From: [Clostridium] fimetarium
GTDB lineage: Bacteria; Bacillota; Clostridia; Lachnospirales; Lachnospiraceae
DNA length: 64,000 nt
Direction of reading: 5' to 3'
Assembly (NCBI RefSeq): GCF_900111235.1
Contig: NZ_FOJI01000008.1
Location: 1-64,000 of the forward strand
In this document: positions 43,795 through 52,644 of the stretch, piece by piece
Layout: each line of letters opens with the position of its first letter
Position numbering within the stretch: the stretch's first letter is position 1
Translations under genes and position numbers: made by a program
The notes under the pieces: model-generated
The model's database searches: none
The model's input: only the letters and a program-made list of their open reading frames with translations
Told to the model about the DNA's origin: nothing

Positions 43795-44478
43795 ATGTAC
43801 TATAATTCAAACTATTTTTCTGACTCAATTATGCAGGAAATGGAATCTTCTTCAATGGGATATGTCCGTGTACTGCACGCACTACCAGATGGCCCCAATG
43901 TAGATGTATATGCGAATGATATAATGATTGCAAAGAATCTTGCTTATGGAAATCATTCAACATATGCTTCCTTACCAGAAGGCACCTATAAAATAACGCT
44001 TCATGTTGCTGGATCTAAAGATTCTCCTATCTTATCCAATATGTTAACCGTTAGTAATAATTCCTACTCAACTGTTGCTGTAATAGACTCATCAAACGCA
44101 ATAGAATTTCTTAGGATCAAGGACTCTAACGAGCCAATTGAAAGAAACAAATCTATGATCAAATTTGTACATCTTTCACCTAATGCGCCTGCAGTCGATA
44201 TTACTTTACAAGATGGTACCATTTTATTTAATAATGTTGAGTTTAAACAGGTAACATCATATATCAATGTTCTGCCTGACAATTATACACTACAAGTTAG
44301 ATTGGCTGGAACTCTTACTGTGGTTTTGACAGTACCAGATGTTAATCTACAACCCAACAAAATATATACAGTATACGCCATCGGATTAGCAGGTGAAGAG
44401 CCAGCGCTAGAAGCACTTTTACTGTTAGACGGAAACACAGATGCTCCTATAAAAGCAAGTGGAAAATTATTATATTAA
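43795..44478 (+). CDS. DUF4397 protein with two tandem domains
   Basis: The 227-residue protein has two beta-rich DUF4397 units. The first has GYVRVLHALPDGPNVDVYAN and LPEGTYKITLHVAGSKDSPI. The second has IKFVHLSPNAPAVDITLQDG and LPDNYTLQVRLAGT. No signal peptide is present, unlike many secreted DUF4397 proteins. Relatives in spore-formers may be surface-associated, but the function is unknown. RBS is TGAGG. A bidirectional terminator follows. Confidence 0.88.
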   Translation: MYYNSNYFSDSIMQEMESSSMGYVRVLHALPDGPNVDVYANDIMIAKNLAYGNHSTYASLPEGTYKITLHVAGSKDSPILSNMLTVSNNSYSTVAVIDSSNAIEFLRIKDSNEPIERNKSMIKFVHLSPNAPAVDITLQDGTILFNNVEFKQVTSYINVLPDNYTLQVRLAGTLTVVLTVPDVNLQPNKIYTVYAIGLAGEEPALEALLLLDGNTDAPIKASGKLLY

Positions 44479-44596
44479 ATCACGTCATAATCATGGTCAA
44501 TCATTATCTCTACTTTTGCACTTGTTTCAATAAATATAATTTTTGCTTAAGAAAAGGTGTAAGCAAACTTAATTGTAAAGATAAAATTGAGACATT

Positions 44597-44635
44597 AAAA
44601 GTCAGATATCGTATTCTACGATGTCTGACTTTTTT
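44597..44635. terminator. Bidirectional terminator between DUF4397 and chemoreceptor genes
   Basis: GTCAGATATCGTA and TACGATGTCTGAC pair around TTC with one mismatch, flanked by AAAA and TTTTTT. It serves the two convergent genes. Confidence 0.9.
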
Positions 44636-44643
44636 AATAACTA

Positions 44644-46122
44644 TTATGAATTACTAATGATTGAACTCAAATCACCACTGAGTGTATGAATCTCCTTAAT
44701 TGATGTTCCTATTGAAAGCATACTATCATTCTCTAACTCTATTGTGGATACTACTTCCTGCGTTGAGGCCGCATTCTCTTCTGATATACAAGCTACGTTT
44801 TCCATATCATTTTGTATTTTAATAAAACTATTTGATATTTTCTCAATCATTTTTGTTTCTTTTAATAAAGATTGATTCGTTTTATTAAAAGCCTCTTTAA
44901 ATTCACTAAAATAGGAGGAGACTTCACTGATTAGCTCTTCACCTACTTCTGCGGCTTTGCTTCCATCAATGGAATAATCTACAGTAGTTTTTGTCTGTAT
45001 CGAAATCTCCTGAATTACTCTATTGATATCTTTCACGGTCTTTGAGCTTCCATCTGCTAGCTTTCTAACTTCCTCAGCCACGACTGCGAACCCTTTTCCC
45101 TGCTCTCCTGCTCTTGCAGCCTCAATTGCAGCATTTAATGCCAATAGATTGGTCTGCTCAGCAATTTGATTTATATTTTCTAGGAAACCCATAATACTTT
45201 CTATCTTTTGCTGTAACTCATCAACTGTAGAATGAGACATATTAACTGTATGTTTAATAACCTTCATCTGATTTTCCATTTGTTCGATCTTTTGAATACC
45301 ACTTGCAACCTTGAGCGTCATATTCTGTGAGTCTTCATGTATACTATCTGATATATCTTTTGTAATGTTTACATCAGCAACAGCAGCACTCATCGTATCA
45401 TTAATGTTATTTATATTCTCCGCTTGTTGTTGACTTCCTTCTGCCATTTCATGCATTGCTTTGTTAATATTGATACTGGCTTGTTGTGAGGCATCAATAC
45501 TTTTATTTACTGATTGAATCGTTTTGTCGAGAACGTATGTATTTTTTTCTACTTTATTCATCGTTTCCTTTAATCTTATCAGTAACTTTCCTGCTTCCTC
45601 TTCTTTTTTATTTGCTGAAATAATAAGTTCATTGCCCCACTTTGTGGAGAAAAACAGACAAGCCATGGCACTATTAATCAATACCATTTCATTTAAGAAT
45701 ACTGTCCAGTTGCCTTCTGCCCCAACAATTTGCTGTGGAATAATAATAAATAAAGCAACAAGCATTATATTGATCACAATACCATAATAGATTAAGAGCT
45801 CTTTTGCAAAATACAAGGAAATTAGAGTAATCGATGTGAATATAATATAATGTGAATCAAGTCCTCCAGATGCGAAGAACCCCTGCACACCAGCAATTAA
45901 TATAATGACTGCATATATAAACGCTTTAATTTTGCTATTGATATTAATAAAATAGCAACCAGTTACAATTCCACCAACTATTAAGCATGGAATAACTGTT
46001 ATAAAAAACTCATTCAATCCAAACCCAATTATTGAAACCAAAATCATTGTCAATACCGCAATCCAAACAGTCATGATGCTTATAAACTCTGCTCTTTTGT
46101 TCATACTTAGCTTTTTTAACAT
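44644..46122 (-). CDS. Methyl-accepting chemotaxis protein
   Basis: The 492-residue protein has an N-terminal membrane region with about five to six helices (residues 15-175, no large extracellular domain), then a long cytoplasmic coiled coil with the signalling hairpin tip [20 protein letters not shown] followed by [16 protein letters not shown]. It would recruit CheW/CheA and bias flagellar motion or act in a chemosensory array. The sensory input is probably through the membrane helices. No che genes are nearby. AAGGAG precedes the ATG. Confidence 0.95.
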   Translation of the reverse strand: MLKKLSMNKRAEFISIMTVWIAVLTMILVSIIGFGLNEFFITVIPCLIVGGIVTGCYFININSKIKAFIYAVIILIAGVQGFFASGGLDSHYIIFTSITLISLYFAKELLIYYGIVINIMLVALFIIIPQQIVGAEGNWTVFLNEMVLINSAMACLFFSTKWGNELIISANKKEEEAGKLLIRLKETMNKVEKNTYVLDKTIQSVNKSIDASQQASININKAMHEMAEGSQQQAENINNINDTMSAAVADVNITKDISDSIHEDSQNMTLKVASGIQKIEQMENQMKVIKHTVNMSHSTVDELQQKIESIMGFLENINQIAEQTNLLALNAAIEAARAGEQGKGFAVVAEEVRKLADGSSKTVKDINRVIQEISIQTKTTVDYSIDGSKAAEVGEELISEVSSYFSEFKEAFNKTNQSLLKETKMIEKISNSFIKIQNDMENVACISEENAASTQEVVSTIELENDSMLSIGTSIKEIHTLSGDLSSIISNS

Positions 46123-46295
46123 ATAAATATCTCCTTAAAATTTTAACATCAACCCTAAATACACGTGCATAATTATTCTCTAAATCACTATTCGATTTTC
46201 TTCAATCAGGCTTTAACCGCACATATATTTACAATATTTACTAAATAGCGTATAACAGACCATAACACCGACAGTGCTTACTTTCAATGACTTTA

Positions 46296-46328
46296 GCCCA
46301 TACGGTAGGTATTAATGCCCAAACGGTA
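46296..46328. promoter_or_regulatory. Paired 12-bp direct repeats, 21-bp period, upstream of the chemoreceptor
   Basis: GCCCATACGGTA (46296-46307) and GCCCAAACGGTA (46317-46328) differ at one base and are two helical turns apart, about 175-205 bp before the chemoreceptor start. This is typical of tandem binding sites for a regulator. The regulator is not identified. Confidence 0.5.
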
Positions 46329-46398
46329 ACATTTTCACATTTAGAAAAATGTATTGTATGATAAAATCATTAATCTATAGTTCCTACCGCAAATCTAA

Positions 46399-46446
46399 CA
46401 ACGAGGCAAGCTTTTACATTTTAAAATGCGAAAGCTTCCCACGTTG
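46399..46446. repeat. Long imperfect hairpin in the chemoreceptor/MerR spacer
   Basis: CAACG...AAGCTTT...CATTTTAAAATG...AAAGCTT...CGTTG forms nested symmetric arms. It lies after the MerR gene on the minus strand but has no T-run. It may be a factor-dependent terminator, a processing element or a mobile palindrome. Apart from this and the direct repeats, 46123-46520 shows no gene. Confidence 0.55.
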
Positions 46447-46520
46447 ATTTAACTATCTTCAATTTTCTATAATTTTTATTCTATTGTTAAAGTCATGTTA
46501 AATCAAAATGCATTTATCTA

Positions 46521-47237
46521 TTATTCTGGAAATGATTCTTTCATCCAACCCCTATGCCCACAATGAGAACATTTTAGATATTTTCCTTTTGAGCCGCCAT
46601 TTAATGTAAACATGTCTTTGAAAAATCCAATCGGAAACTTTTCGTGACAGCTTGGACAAATATAAGCATTAACCCCTGAATGATAAAAAATCAATCCCAA
46701 CAATAAGGTGATGGCAATTATTAGCATAACAAATGGATAAATACCTCCAACACTAACAGTAATCGGAAAACCTACGAATAAAATCAAGACATAGCATCCC
46801 ATAAAAATATAAGTCATAATATCCGTTTTTCTATGCTTCCGTTTTTTATCCAACAATGCTTCCATTTCATCAAGGCTTTCGAGTCTTAATGTCCCTGTGT
46901 TGTCGATTTCTTCTTTAACCATATTTAACTTTTCTTTTGTTTTCTCTAATGTATGAATTTCGTCTGAGATTTTTTCTTGCTGTTTCATAATAACTTCTAA
47001 TAAAAGATCATAAGTATCTTCAGTTTCCATTATTTTTTTGATATCTTCCAAGGAAAAGCCCAATGATTTATATAGACACACACAATGAAATTTCTTAAAA
47101 TCATCTTCTGAATAAATTCGTCTTCCACCTACACTTAACTGTGAAGGAACGACAATCCCTTCCTTGTCATAATACTGAACCGTACGTACACTTACTTTAC
47201 AAGCTTTCGCAAGTTCTCCTGTTGAATATGTTTTCAT
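46521..47237 (-). CDS. MerR-family regulator with membrane helices and C-terminal zinc ribbon
   Basis: The start at 47237 follows AGGAG. The 238-residue protein has a MerR winged helix (MKTYSTGELAKACKVSVRTV then QYYDKEGIVVP), a coiled coil, two hydrophobic segments near residues 145-190, and a zinc ribbon with CPSCHEKFP and KCSHCGHRGW. Membrane-tethered MerR proteins with a ribbon are found in Firmicutes, and their ligands are mostly unknown. It stands alone; targets are not evident. Confidence 0.88.
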   Translation of the reverse strand: MKTYSTGELAKACKVSVRTVQYYDKEGIVVPSQLSVGGRRIYSEDDFKKFHCVCLYKSLGFSLEDIKKIMETEDTYDLLLEVIMKQQEKISDEIHTLEKTKEKLNMVKEEIDNTGTLRLESLDEMEALLDKKRKHRKTDIMTYIFMGCYVLILFVGFPITVSVGGIYPFVMLIIAITLLLGLIFYHSGVNAYICPSCHEKFPIGFFKDMFTLNGGSKGKYLKCSHCGHRGWMKESFPE

Positions 47238-47498
47238 ATTTGCTCCTATCTGGCGTTTTAGCACCAATCATAATTAGGGATATGAATGATAAAACCATTC
47301 TCATTTATCTCCTCATTATAACTATAAATTATTACGTAACGTAATGAGCAATACCTTTCGTAAGATTTTTTTTTTTTTTTAAATAATTAGTTTGCATTGT
47401 TAAGATTTATCACAAACATTATATATCATATTATAAAACATAATTTGCAAATATCAACTATATTGTGGGAGCACCTTTTTATATCAATACCAACAAAA

Positions 47499-47537
47499 TG
47501 CCTATGCAGATGGAATTTTTTCTGCATAGGCATTTTT
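47499..47537. terminator. Terminator after the toxin-antitoxin pair
   Basis: TGCCTATGCAGA and TCTGCATAGGCA form a perfect 12-bp stem with a 10-base loop. T-runs flank it on both strands. It lies 22 bases past the antitoxin stop. Confidence 0.8.
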
Positions 47538-47558
47538 GCTGATATTAAATCTATAATT

Positions 47559-47858
47559 TTATGCTTTACTTTTGGGTATGATTTGTATATCCAACTTTAA
47601 TTCATCCAATATCCTACATAGAGTAGCAAGTGATGGGCTTGTTTCTTTATTTTCGATTCTTGAAATAGCTTGTTGCTTAAAACCTGTTTTTCTTGCTAAT
47701 TCCTTTTGCGTGATCCCATTTGCTTTTCTGGCTTTTATCACTTCACCTAAAATTTTATATTCTAGTCTACTATTATCCCATGCCTGCTTGAATTTTGGAT
47801 CTCTTTCCCTCTCTTCTGATATTAGTTCTTTAATATTTAGTTCTTCTTGAAATACCAT
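47559..47858 (-). CDS. XRE-family antitoxin (HigA-like)
   Basis: The 99-residue protein has a C-terminal helix-turn-helix (ITQKELARKTGFKQQAISRI followed by ENKETSPSLATLCRILDEL) and an acidic N-terminal extension that could wrap the toxin. It follows the HigB-like gene on the same strand by 144 bp, in toxin-first order as in higBA. It should neutralise the toxin and repress the operon. An AGGAGG-type site (GGAGGTGATT) precedes the ATG. Confidence 0.88.
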   Translation of the reverse strand: MVFQEELNIKELISEERERDPKFKQAWDNSRLEYKILGEVIKARKANGITQKELARKTGFKQQAISRIENKETSPSLATLCRILDELKLDIQIIPKSKA

Positions 47859-48002
47859 ACAATCACCTCCGAAATATCCCTTTGCCTTTTTATTTTCTCT
47901 CTTATTTATTATATTAAAATTTATTTATATTCTTCTAATTATATTCTCTTTTCATAGTTATAAAATCCATTATTAATATTTTACACTTCAAAGTATTCCT
48001 AT

Positions 48003-48341
48003 TCATAGTATTTTTATTCCAATTTCGATTTCTAATTCTTTTGCTCTTTTAATTACTATCTGTTTGTCTATGTTTTCTGTTTTATTCTTTTGCTTTTTAC
48101 AAGCGTGAAGTAAATAAACTATCTCTTCCCCTTGTACGATATAGAATATTCTGTTGAATTTGTAGAAATACACTTCCTTAATCTTACCTTGCCAGGTTTT
48201 TGTATTTAATACATTAAAGTTATTGCTTTCCATAGCTTCTAAAATCGATAATCCATCGATTTTTTCTTTTACTGGTAACTTTTTGATAAAATCTGTTATT
48301 ACATCTTTTCCACCACCAGTTTTATGTGCTATCAATTTCAT
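48003..48341 (-). CDS. RelE/HigB-superfamily toxin
   Basis: The 112-residue protein fits the phage-derived Gp49/HigB-like family: KDVITDFIKKLPVKEKIDG, LNTKTWQGKIKEVYFYKFNR, IFYIVQGEEIVYLLHACKKQ and a C-terminal helix IDKQIVIKRAKELE. These toxins cleave mRNA on the ribosome. The Lys/Arg-rich strand with LLHACKKQKNKT is the usual active-site edge. It precedes an XRE antitoxin, so it is a probable addiction module. The 144-bp gap is larger than usual. Confidence 0.88.
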   Translation of the reverse strand: MKLIAHKTGGGKDVITDFIKKLPVKEKIDGLSILEAMESNNFNVLNTKTWQGKIKEVYFYKFNRIFYIVQGEEIVYLLHACKKQKNKTENIDKQIVIKRAKELEIEIGIKIL

Positions 48342-48504
48342 ATAAATTAGACATCCTCCTTCTTCGTTATAATATCACAATACAACATATTTGTTGTATT
48401 GTCAATAAAGTGATTAAACATAACCATTGAATTATTTCTTGTTTTCATTTCTATATATTTTATTAAATTCAGGCGAAGATTTGCTATTTTATGTTCATTG
48501 GCTG

Positions 48505-49632
48505 TTAAATCGTATATTCACCATATTCACAACCAGCCGATTTGAATTCAATGTGGTCTATAAGTGTCTTAACTTTTCTATTCTTATGATATAACTTAAT
48601 TTCCCCATAACCTGTCCCACCGTTCCATAGACGATTGTGTAGTTTCTTTCCACTTGGCGCTTCATAATTCACAAAAAGCATCTCTTCTACCGGGCACTCA
48701 AGTGTTAACTCCATGATAGACTTCTTATTTTGGGCGGTTACCTTCCAAACATTCACTGACTCACCTTCAATGAAACTGAAATTGATTTTAGAACCAGTCC
48801 AAAACTTTGAAAAGTTATAGTCATACATTTGACCTTCATAATAGAAGCAACCGAGCAGTTTTCTTCCTAAATCAATTCCTAATACTTTTGGTCTTCCGCC
48901 CCCAAACTCAACAGCGGAATTATCCAAAAGTTTTCCAGTCAAAAGACTCTTCATATTACAACTACTAATCCAAAGCCATGGAGAAGTAAAATCGCTTCCC
49001 CAGTTCTTGTCAGCATAACCGTAGGATTTTTCTGGGATGATATCATAGATTTCACCATTTAGAGTAACTTCACCACAATATGCTGTCTTTATTCCCTCGG
49101 CATGCCAGAACATTTCAAATGCATTCAGAGCAACAAGAATTTTAGCCGCACCATACCCAACATTGAAAGCTATTTTTTTATCAATATGTATATCCCAACT
49201 CATATCTCCTGCGTCACACATGTATTCCGGATGTTTTAATGCTTCCTCCTGAGTGATTTTGCAGAAGCCTTTCATGTGTTCTTCGGTAAGTGAACATTCT
49301 CCAATTTTGATATCTAATCGACTATTGGAACATAAAAATTGAGAAGTAGGATAGAAATTATGTATTTGACAAGCATCTTTTCCCCAAGTCCCAACCTTTA
49401 TCAATGCATAGGATGGCTTGATGCCTTCAGATACATTTTGAGGCAGCTGCCCTAGGATTGCTTTGTCTCCTCCAAGTGCTGGGTTACATACAAAATATTC
49501 TATGAAAAATGTTTTGGATTTTCCGGTTATCCTATTATACCCAGTAAAATTATGCCACCACCAGTCATATCCATTTTTTGCTAGTGGTCCTCTCAGCATA
49601 TATAAATCTCTACTCAAATCACTTTTTCTCAT
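48505..49632 (-). CDS. Tocopherol-cyclase-like protein
   Basis: The 375-residue protein has WWWHNFTGYNRITGKSKTFF near residue 23-42, YFVCNPALG, SWDIHIDKK, GYADKNWGSDFTSPWLWIS and a beta-rich C-terminal half. This matches the two-barrel, lipocalin-like fold family that includes plant tocopherol cyclase. Bacterial members are common in Clostridia, where no tocopherol is made, so the reaction is unknown; a lipid or isoprenoid ligand is plausible. It faces a TetR regulator across about 270 bp. Confidence 0.82.
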   Translation of the reverse strand: MRKSDLSRDLYMLRGPLAKNGYDWWWHNFTGYNRITGKSKTFFIEYFVCNPALGGDKAILGQLPQNVSEGIKPSYALIKVGTWGKDACQIHNFYPTSQFLCSNSRLDIKIGECSLTEEHMKGFCKITQEEALKHPEYMCDAGDMSWDIHIDKKIAFNVGYGAAKILVALNAFEMFWHAEGIKTAYCGEVTLNGEIYDIIPEKSYGYADKNWGSDFTSPWLWISSCNMKSLLTGKLLDNSAVEFGGGRPKVLGIDLGRKLLGCFYYEGQMYDYNFSKFWTGSKINFSFIEGESVNVWKVTAQNKKSIMELTLECPVEEMLFVNYEAPSGKKLHNRLWNGGTGYGEIKLYHKNRKVKTLIDHIEFKSAGCEYGEYTI

Positions 49633-49902
49633 AATCAGTTACCTCTTTCATCCTAATCATTTCTCATTTCTACGCAGGTTTCTTTTGTTCGTGAATACTT
49701 AAATCATTCAGGCTTTCTACCATTCCAGTAGATTAACATAGTAAAACACCACTACTTCAATAATCAAACACTCCACAATTTTTCTTGTCTAATCACACAT
49801 TTTGATGTTACACTTGTAACAATATAATATTAATATAAATCTTTACATTGATATTATCAAGTCTATCAACCCCAACTGTTACAAAAGGAGATGTTTTGTT
49901 TT

Positions 49903-50436
49903 ATGAGTAAAAATAGAAATTCTGAAAATCTTATAGTGCGTGAAAGTATATTTTCTGCACTCATGCAATTAATGGAGAAGGAAAAATTTGACAATATAAC
50001 AATTACGGAGATTACGACTCGTGCCGGCGTATCAAGAATGGCTTATTATAGGAATTACGAAGATAAAAAAGAAATCATCCTCTCGTATATGGACGAATTA
50101 TTTAAAACTTACTGGGAAAACATTTGTAAGAAACCACAAAACGACTTTCAATCAGCTTGTCTTTATTTTAACTACTTTCGTGAAAACAAAAATTTATTGT
50201 TTCATATTCTTGATTCTGGACTGACACAGTTCATTTTAGAAAAACATAATCTGTATCTGCAGACGATCTTCAAGGATCTTTACAGCCACATAACACTTGA
50301 GTCTAAGAAGGAAAAGTATGTAATTGATTTTTTATCTGGCGGTCTCTTTAAGACCCTAATTAGTTGGGCAGAAAATGGAATGGAAGAAAGCAATGAGTAT
50401 ATGGCAAAAATCGTCTGCGAACTTATGGAATTATAA
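49903..50436 (+). CDS. TetR-family regulator
   Basis: The start at 49903 lies 12 bases after AAAGGAG; an ATG at 49891 abuts the site and is less likely. The roughly 177-residue protein has NITITEITTRAGVSRMAYYR and NYEDKKEII, typical TetR DNA recognition, and a DhaS/TetR_C-like C-terminus (FLSGGLFKTLISWAENGMEE). It is divergent from the tocopherol-cyclase-like gene and is its likely repressor. Confidence 0.9.
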   Translation: MSKNRNSENLIVRESIFSALMQLMEKEKFDNITITEITTRAGVSRMAYYRNYEDKKEIILSYMDELFKTYWENICKKPQNDFQSACLYFNYFRENKNLLFHILDSGLTQFILEKHNLYLQTIFKDLYSHITLESKKEKYVIDFLSGGLFKTLISWAENGMEESNEYMAKIVCELMEL

Positions 50437-50450
50437 TATTATATACCCCA

Positions 50451-50969
50451 TTATAACCCCCAATTAATATCAATCGAGTTATCTAATGATTTGACATCTT
50501 TTATATAGTTTTGGGATGTATTATCATTATATTTAACAGTTACTTCTGTTTTGCCTGTAAGCGTATTATTATCTGTTTTTAGATATATCACACAATCGCT
50601 GTTGGATATGTACCAGTTATTTGCATTCAAATAATTAAGTTTTAGTAAGATATCCTTCCCATATTCATCTAATCGCTCTTTAGGAATTGTTACAGTGAAT
50701 TTATATAACCCATAATTTCCACCAGCAGTATGAAACGTTCCATTGTCAGAAGTTATATCACAATCCTTCTTTTCAAAAGTACATGTTGCAACTAATTGAT
50801 CAAGCGATAACTCTTTGTCATCAACAAAAACTTTCAAATCAACTGTGATACGATTGCCTTTAAAAAAATATTTTTGACCAATTGGAGTCTGAATCATAAT
50901 GGATAAACCAATTCCAATAATAATAAAAGCAAATAGTATTATTAATATAATTTTACGCTTTTCCGTCAT
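50451..50969 (-). CDS. Membrane-anchored extracytoplasmic protein, unknown family
   Basis: The 172-residue protein has a KRK start and one hydrophobic helix at about 5-27 (IILIILFAFIIIGIGLSIMI), followed by an extracytoplasmic beta-rich domain with two cysteines (CTFEKKDC) close enough to form a disulphide. No lipobox or sortase signal is seen. It is convergent with the TetR gene, and GGGGGA-type purines precede the ATG. No function can be assigned. Confidence 0.7.
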   Translation of the reverse strand: MTEKRKIILIILFAFIIIGIGLSIMIQTPIGQKYFFKGNRITVDLKVFVDDKELSLDQLVATCTFEKKDCDITSDNGTFHTAGGNYGLYKFTVTIPKERLDEYGKDILLKLNYLNANNWYISNSDCVIYLKTDNNTLTGKTEVTVKYNDNTSQNYIKDVKSLDNSIDINWGL

Positions 50970-51123
50970 ATTTCCCCCTTCCTTAAACCTATTTTGAAAG
51001 CTTTCAAACCACGATACAATTGTATGTATAATTAAATATATTTTATTACTTTTAATAATTTATTTCAAGATATTTATCAAATGAACAAGTTTAATTTATA
51101 TAAAGATTCACCATTGGGTACCG

Positions 51124-51177
51124 AAAAAACCGATATTACCTTCTCAAAATTTAATTCTTGAAGGATAATATCGGTTA
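51124..51177 (-). terminator. Terminator after the hemerythrin gene
   Basis: AACCGATATTA and TAATATCGGTT form a long stem with an inner CTTC/GAAG pair. On the minus strand TTTTTT follows. Nothing else recognisable lies in 50970-51251. Confidence 0.85.
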
Positions 51178-51251
51178 TATCGCATTGATGCTTGTAATGG
51201 ACAAGGAACAGTAGGGGTAATATAGGTTTACGCAATTCCTTGCCCATCAGT

Positions 51252-51806
51252 TTATAAATATTTTCTTTCTAATTTCTCCAGGAGTTCAATATAATGAGCC
51301 TGTGTCCGATTTTTTGATGCATTTTCTTCAAAAGAATCTGTCTGTTTATTAATGCGCTCTAATATTTCTGGTGCAAGACTTTTTGCTGCAAATGTATATA
51401 CCACAGCATCTTCTTTCGCTATATGTCTGGTCAAGTGATTCGCATATCCGATCGCATTTGCAATGATATCTAATCTACTTTCGTCATCACCAGATTTCAC
51501 TCGTATGAGTGCAGCTTTTAATTCAATAATAAATAGTCTTCCCCAATCATGTTCTACCAACATTCCGTGTGTAACTAGGTTTGTTCCCATCTTGCCTAAA
51601 TGATCTACCATTTCTTTGAAAAGGAACTTTTCCTCTTTTCCATGATGATGTTCATCTGCATATTTAGTAATAAACTCAATCATTTCATCAAAATCGTCAT
51701 AGGATATTTTTTCACCTAATAATATCTTGTTGCAAGCAATTCTTACAACAGCAAGCATTCTAATGATATATTTATGTTCTTCTACCATTAATTCAATACT
51801 ATTCAT
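51252..51806 (-). CDS. Hemerythrin-domain protein
   Basis: The 184-residue four-helix protein has the iron-ligand pattern VEEHKYIIRML, DEHHHGKEEKFLF, HGMLVEHDWGR and NHLTRHIAKEDAVVY. The His and Glu residues fit a diiron site that binds oxygen or nitric oxide. In anaerobes such proteins are thought to scavenge or sense oxygen. It begins directly after the stop of the preceding gene (TAA then ATG), so the two are translationally coupled. Confidence 0.93.
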   Translation of the reverse strand: MNSIELMVEEHKYIIRMLAVVRIACNKILLGEKISYDDFDEMIEFITKYADEHHHGKEEKFLFKEMVDHLGKMGTNLVTHGMLVEHDWGRLFIIELKAALIRVKSGDDESRLDIIANAIGYANHLTRHIAKEDAVVYTFAAKSLAPEILERINKQTDSFEENASKNRTQAHYIELLEKLERKYL

Positions 51807-52415
51807 TTATGCAGTCCTCCTTATTATATTGGTTACTTCATCTACCTTTTCATATACAAGCTGAGTTTTCTTTAGAAATCCCATAATAAATGCTTCCCGT
51901 AGCGAATAATATATGTCAATGTTTCCACCAACTTCTTCCCAATATTTCGTGTGTACACAGCTATTTCTTTTCCATATTACTTTCTCTTCGCTTTCTTCTA
52001 ACACGCTATTCGCATGATCACATGGCATCCCATCCAATAAACAATCACTAATTGCCTTATATGCATCAGCTGCACTGCTTGTAATAGTTAACGATGATTT
52101 TTCTTCCCCCTTTGTTTCAAAAATAGTTTCTATTTTTGGTAATACCTCTGGGGAATTTTTAATAATATGTGTCACACTATTTGCTAACTTGTATTCAACT
52201 TTGGATATACTAGATTGCAACCATCCGTGAATATTTCCTTGATCTATAACCTCTTCTAAAGCCCTTGTTTCTGACTTTCCATATTTTGTATCTAGTCCTT
52301 CTTTTAAACCCGGGAATAAATCATTTGTTAATGTTAAAATTTCATCTAGTAATTCTTGCTGTATTTGGATTTTATTATATAGCCAAAAATGAATTGGTCC
52401 TAAAAATGCACTCAT
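51807..52415 (-). CDS. Conserved-looking protein coupled to hemerythrin
   Basis: The start MSAFLGPIHFWLYNKIQIQQ at 52415 follows GAGGAG at seven bases. The 202-residue protein is largely helical and soluble, with GPIHFWLYNKI at the N-terminus, a DCLLDGMPCDHANSVLE segment and a WEEVGGNIDIYYSLREAFI segment. Cys-x2-His and other Cys/His residues could bind metal or cofactor. It ends where the hemerythrin gene begins, so it probably acts with it in oxygen or redox sensing. The family is unnamed to me. Confidence 0.7.
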   Translation of the reverse strand: MSAFLGPIHFWLYNKIQIQQELLDEILTLTNDLFPGLKEGLDTKYGKSETRALEEVIDQGNIHGWLQSSISKVEYKLANSVTHIIKNSPEVLPKIETIFETKGEEKSSLTITSSAADAYKAISDCLLDGMPCDHANSVLEESEEKVIWKRNSCVHTKYWEEVGGNIDIYYSLREAFIMGFLKKTQLVYEKVDEVTNIIRRTA

Positions 52416-52574
52416 ATTGTTTCTCCTCATCTATTTTTTTTATAAAATTTTTCGAAACCAAACAATTGATATCTTGTGTGTCGGTATTTACTTATTATAA
52501 TTACTAATTCAATATATATGTGTATCTATAGCTACATTTTTCTGCAATTAAAATAATATTTCCATTTTCTCAAT

Positions 52575-52622
52575 TAAAAAACTAGATGGGATAGTAAATG
52601 TTAAGGTTACTCTCCCATCTAG
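52575..52622 (-). terminator. Terminator after the glucan synthase gene
   Basis: CTAGATGGGA and TCCCATCTAG pair (10 bp, longer with AGAG bulge) around a long loop. On the minus strand TTTTTT follows. Confidence 0.85.
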
Positions 52623-52644
52623 CTTATAATTCAAGATAATATTA

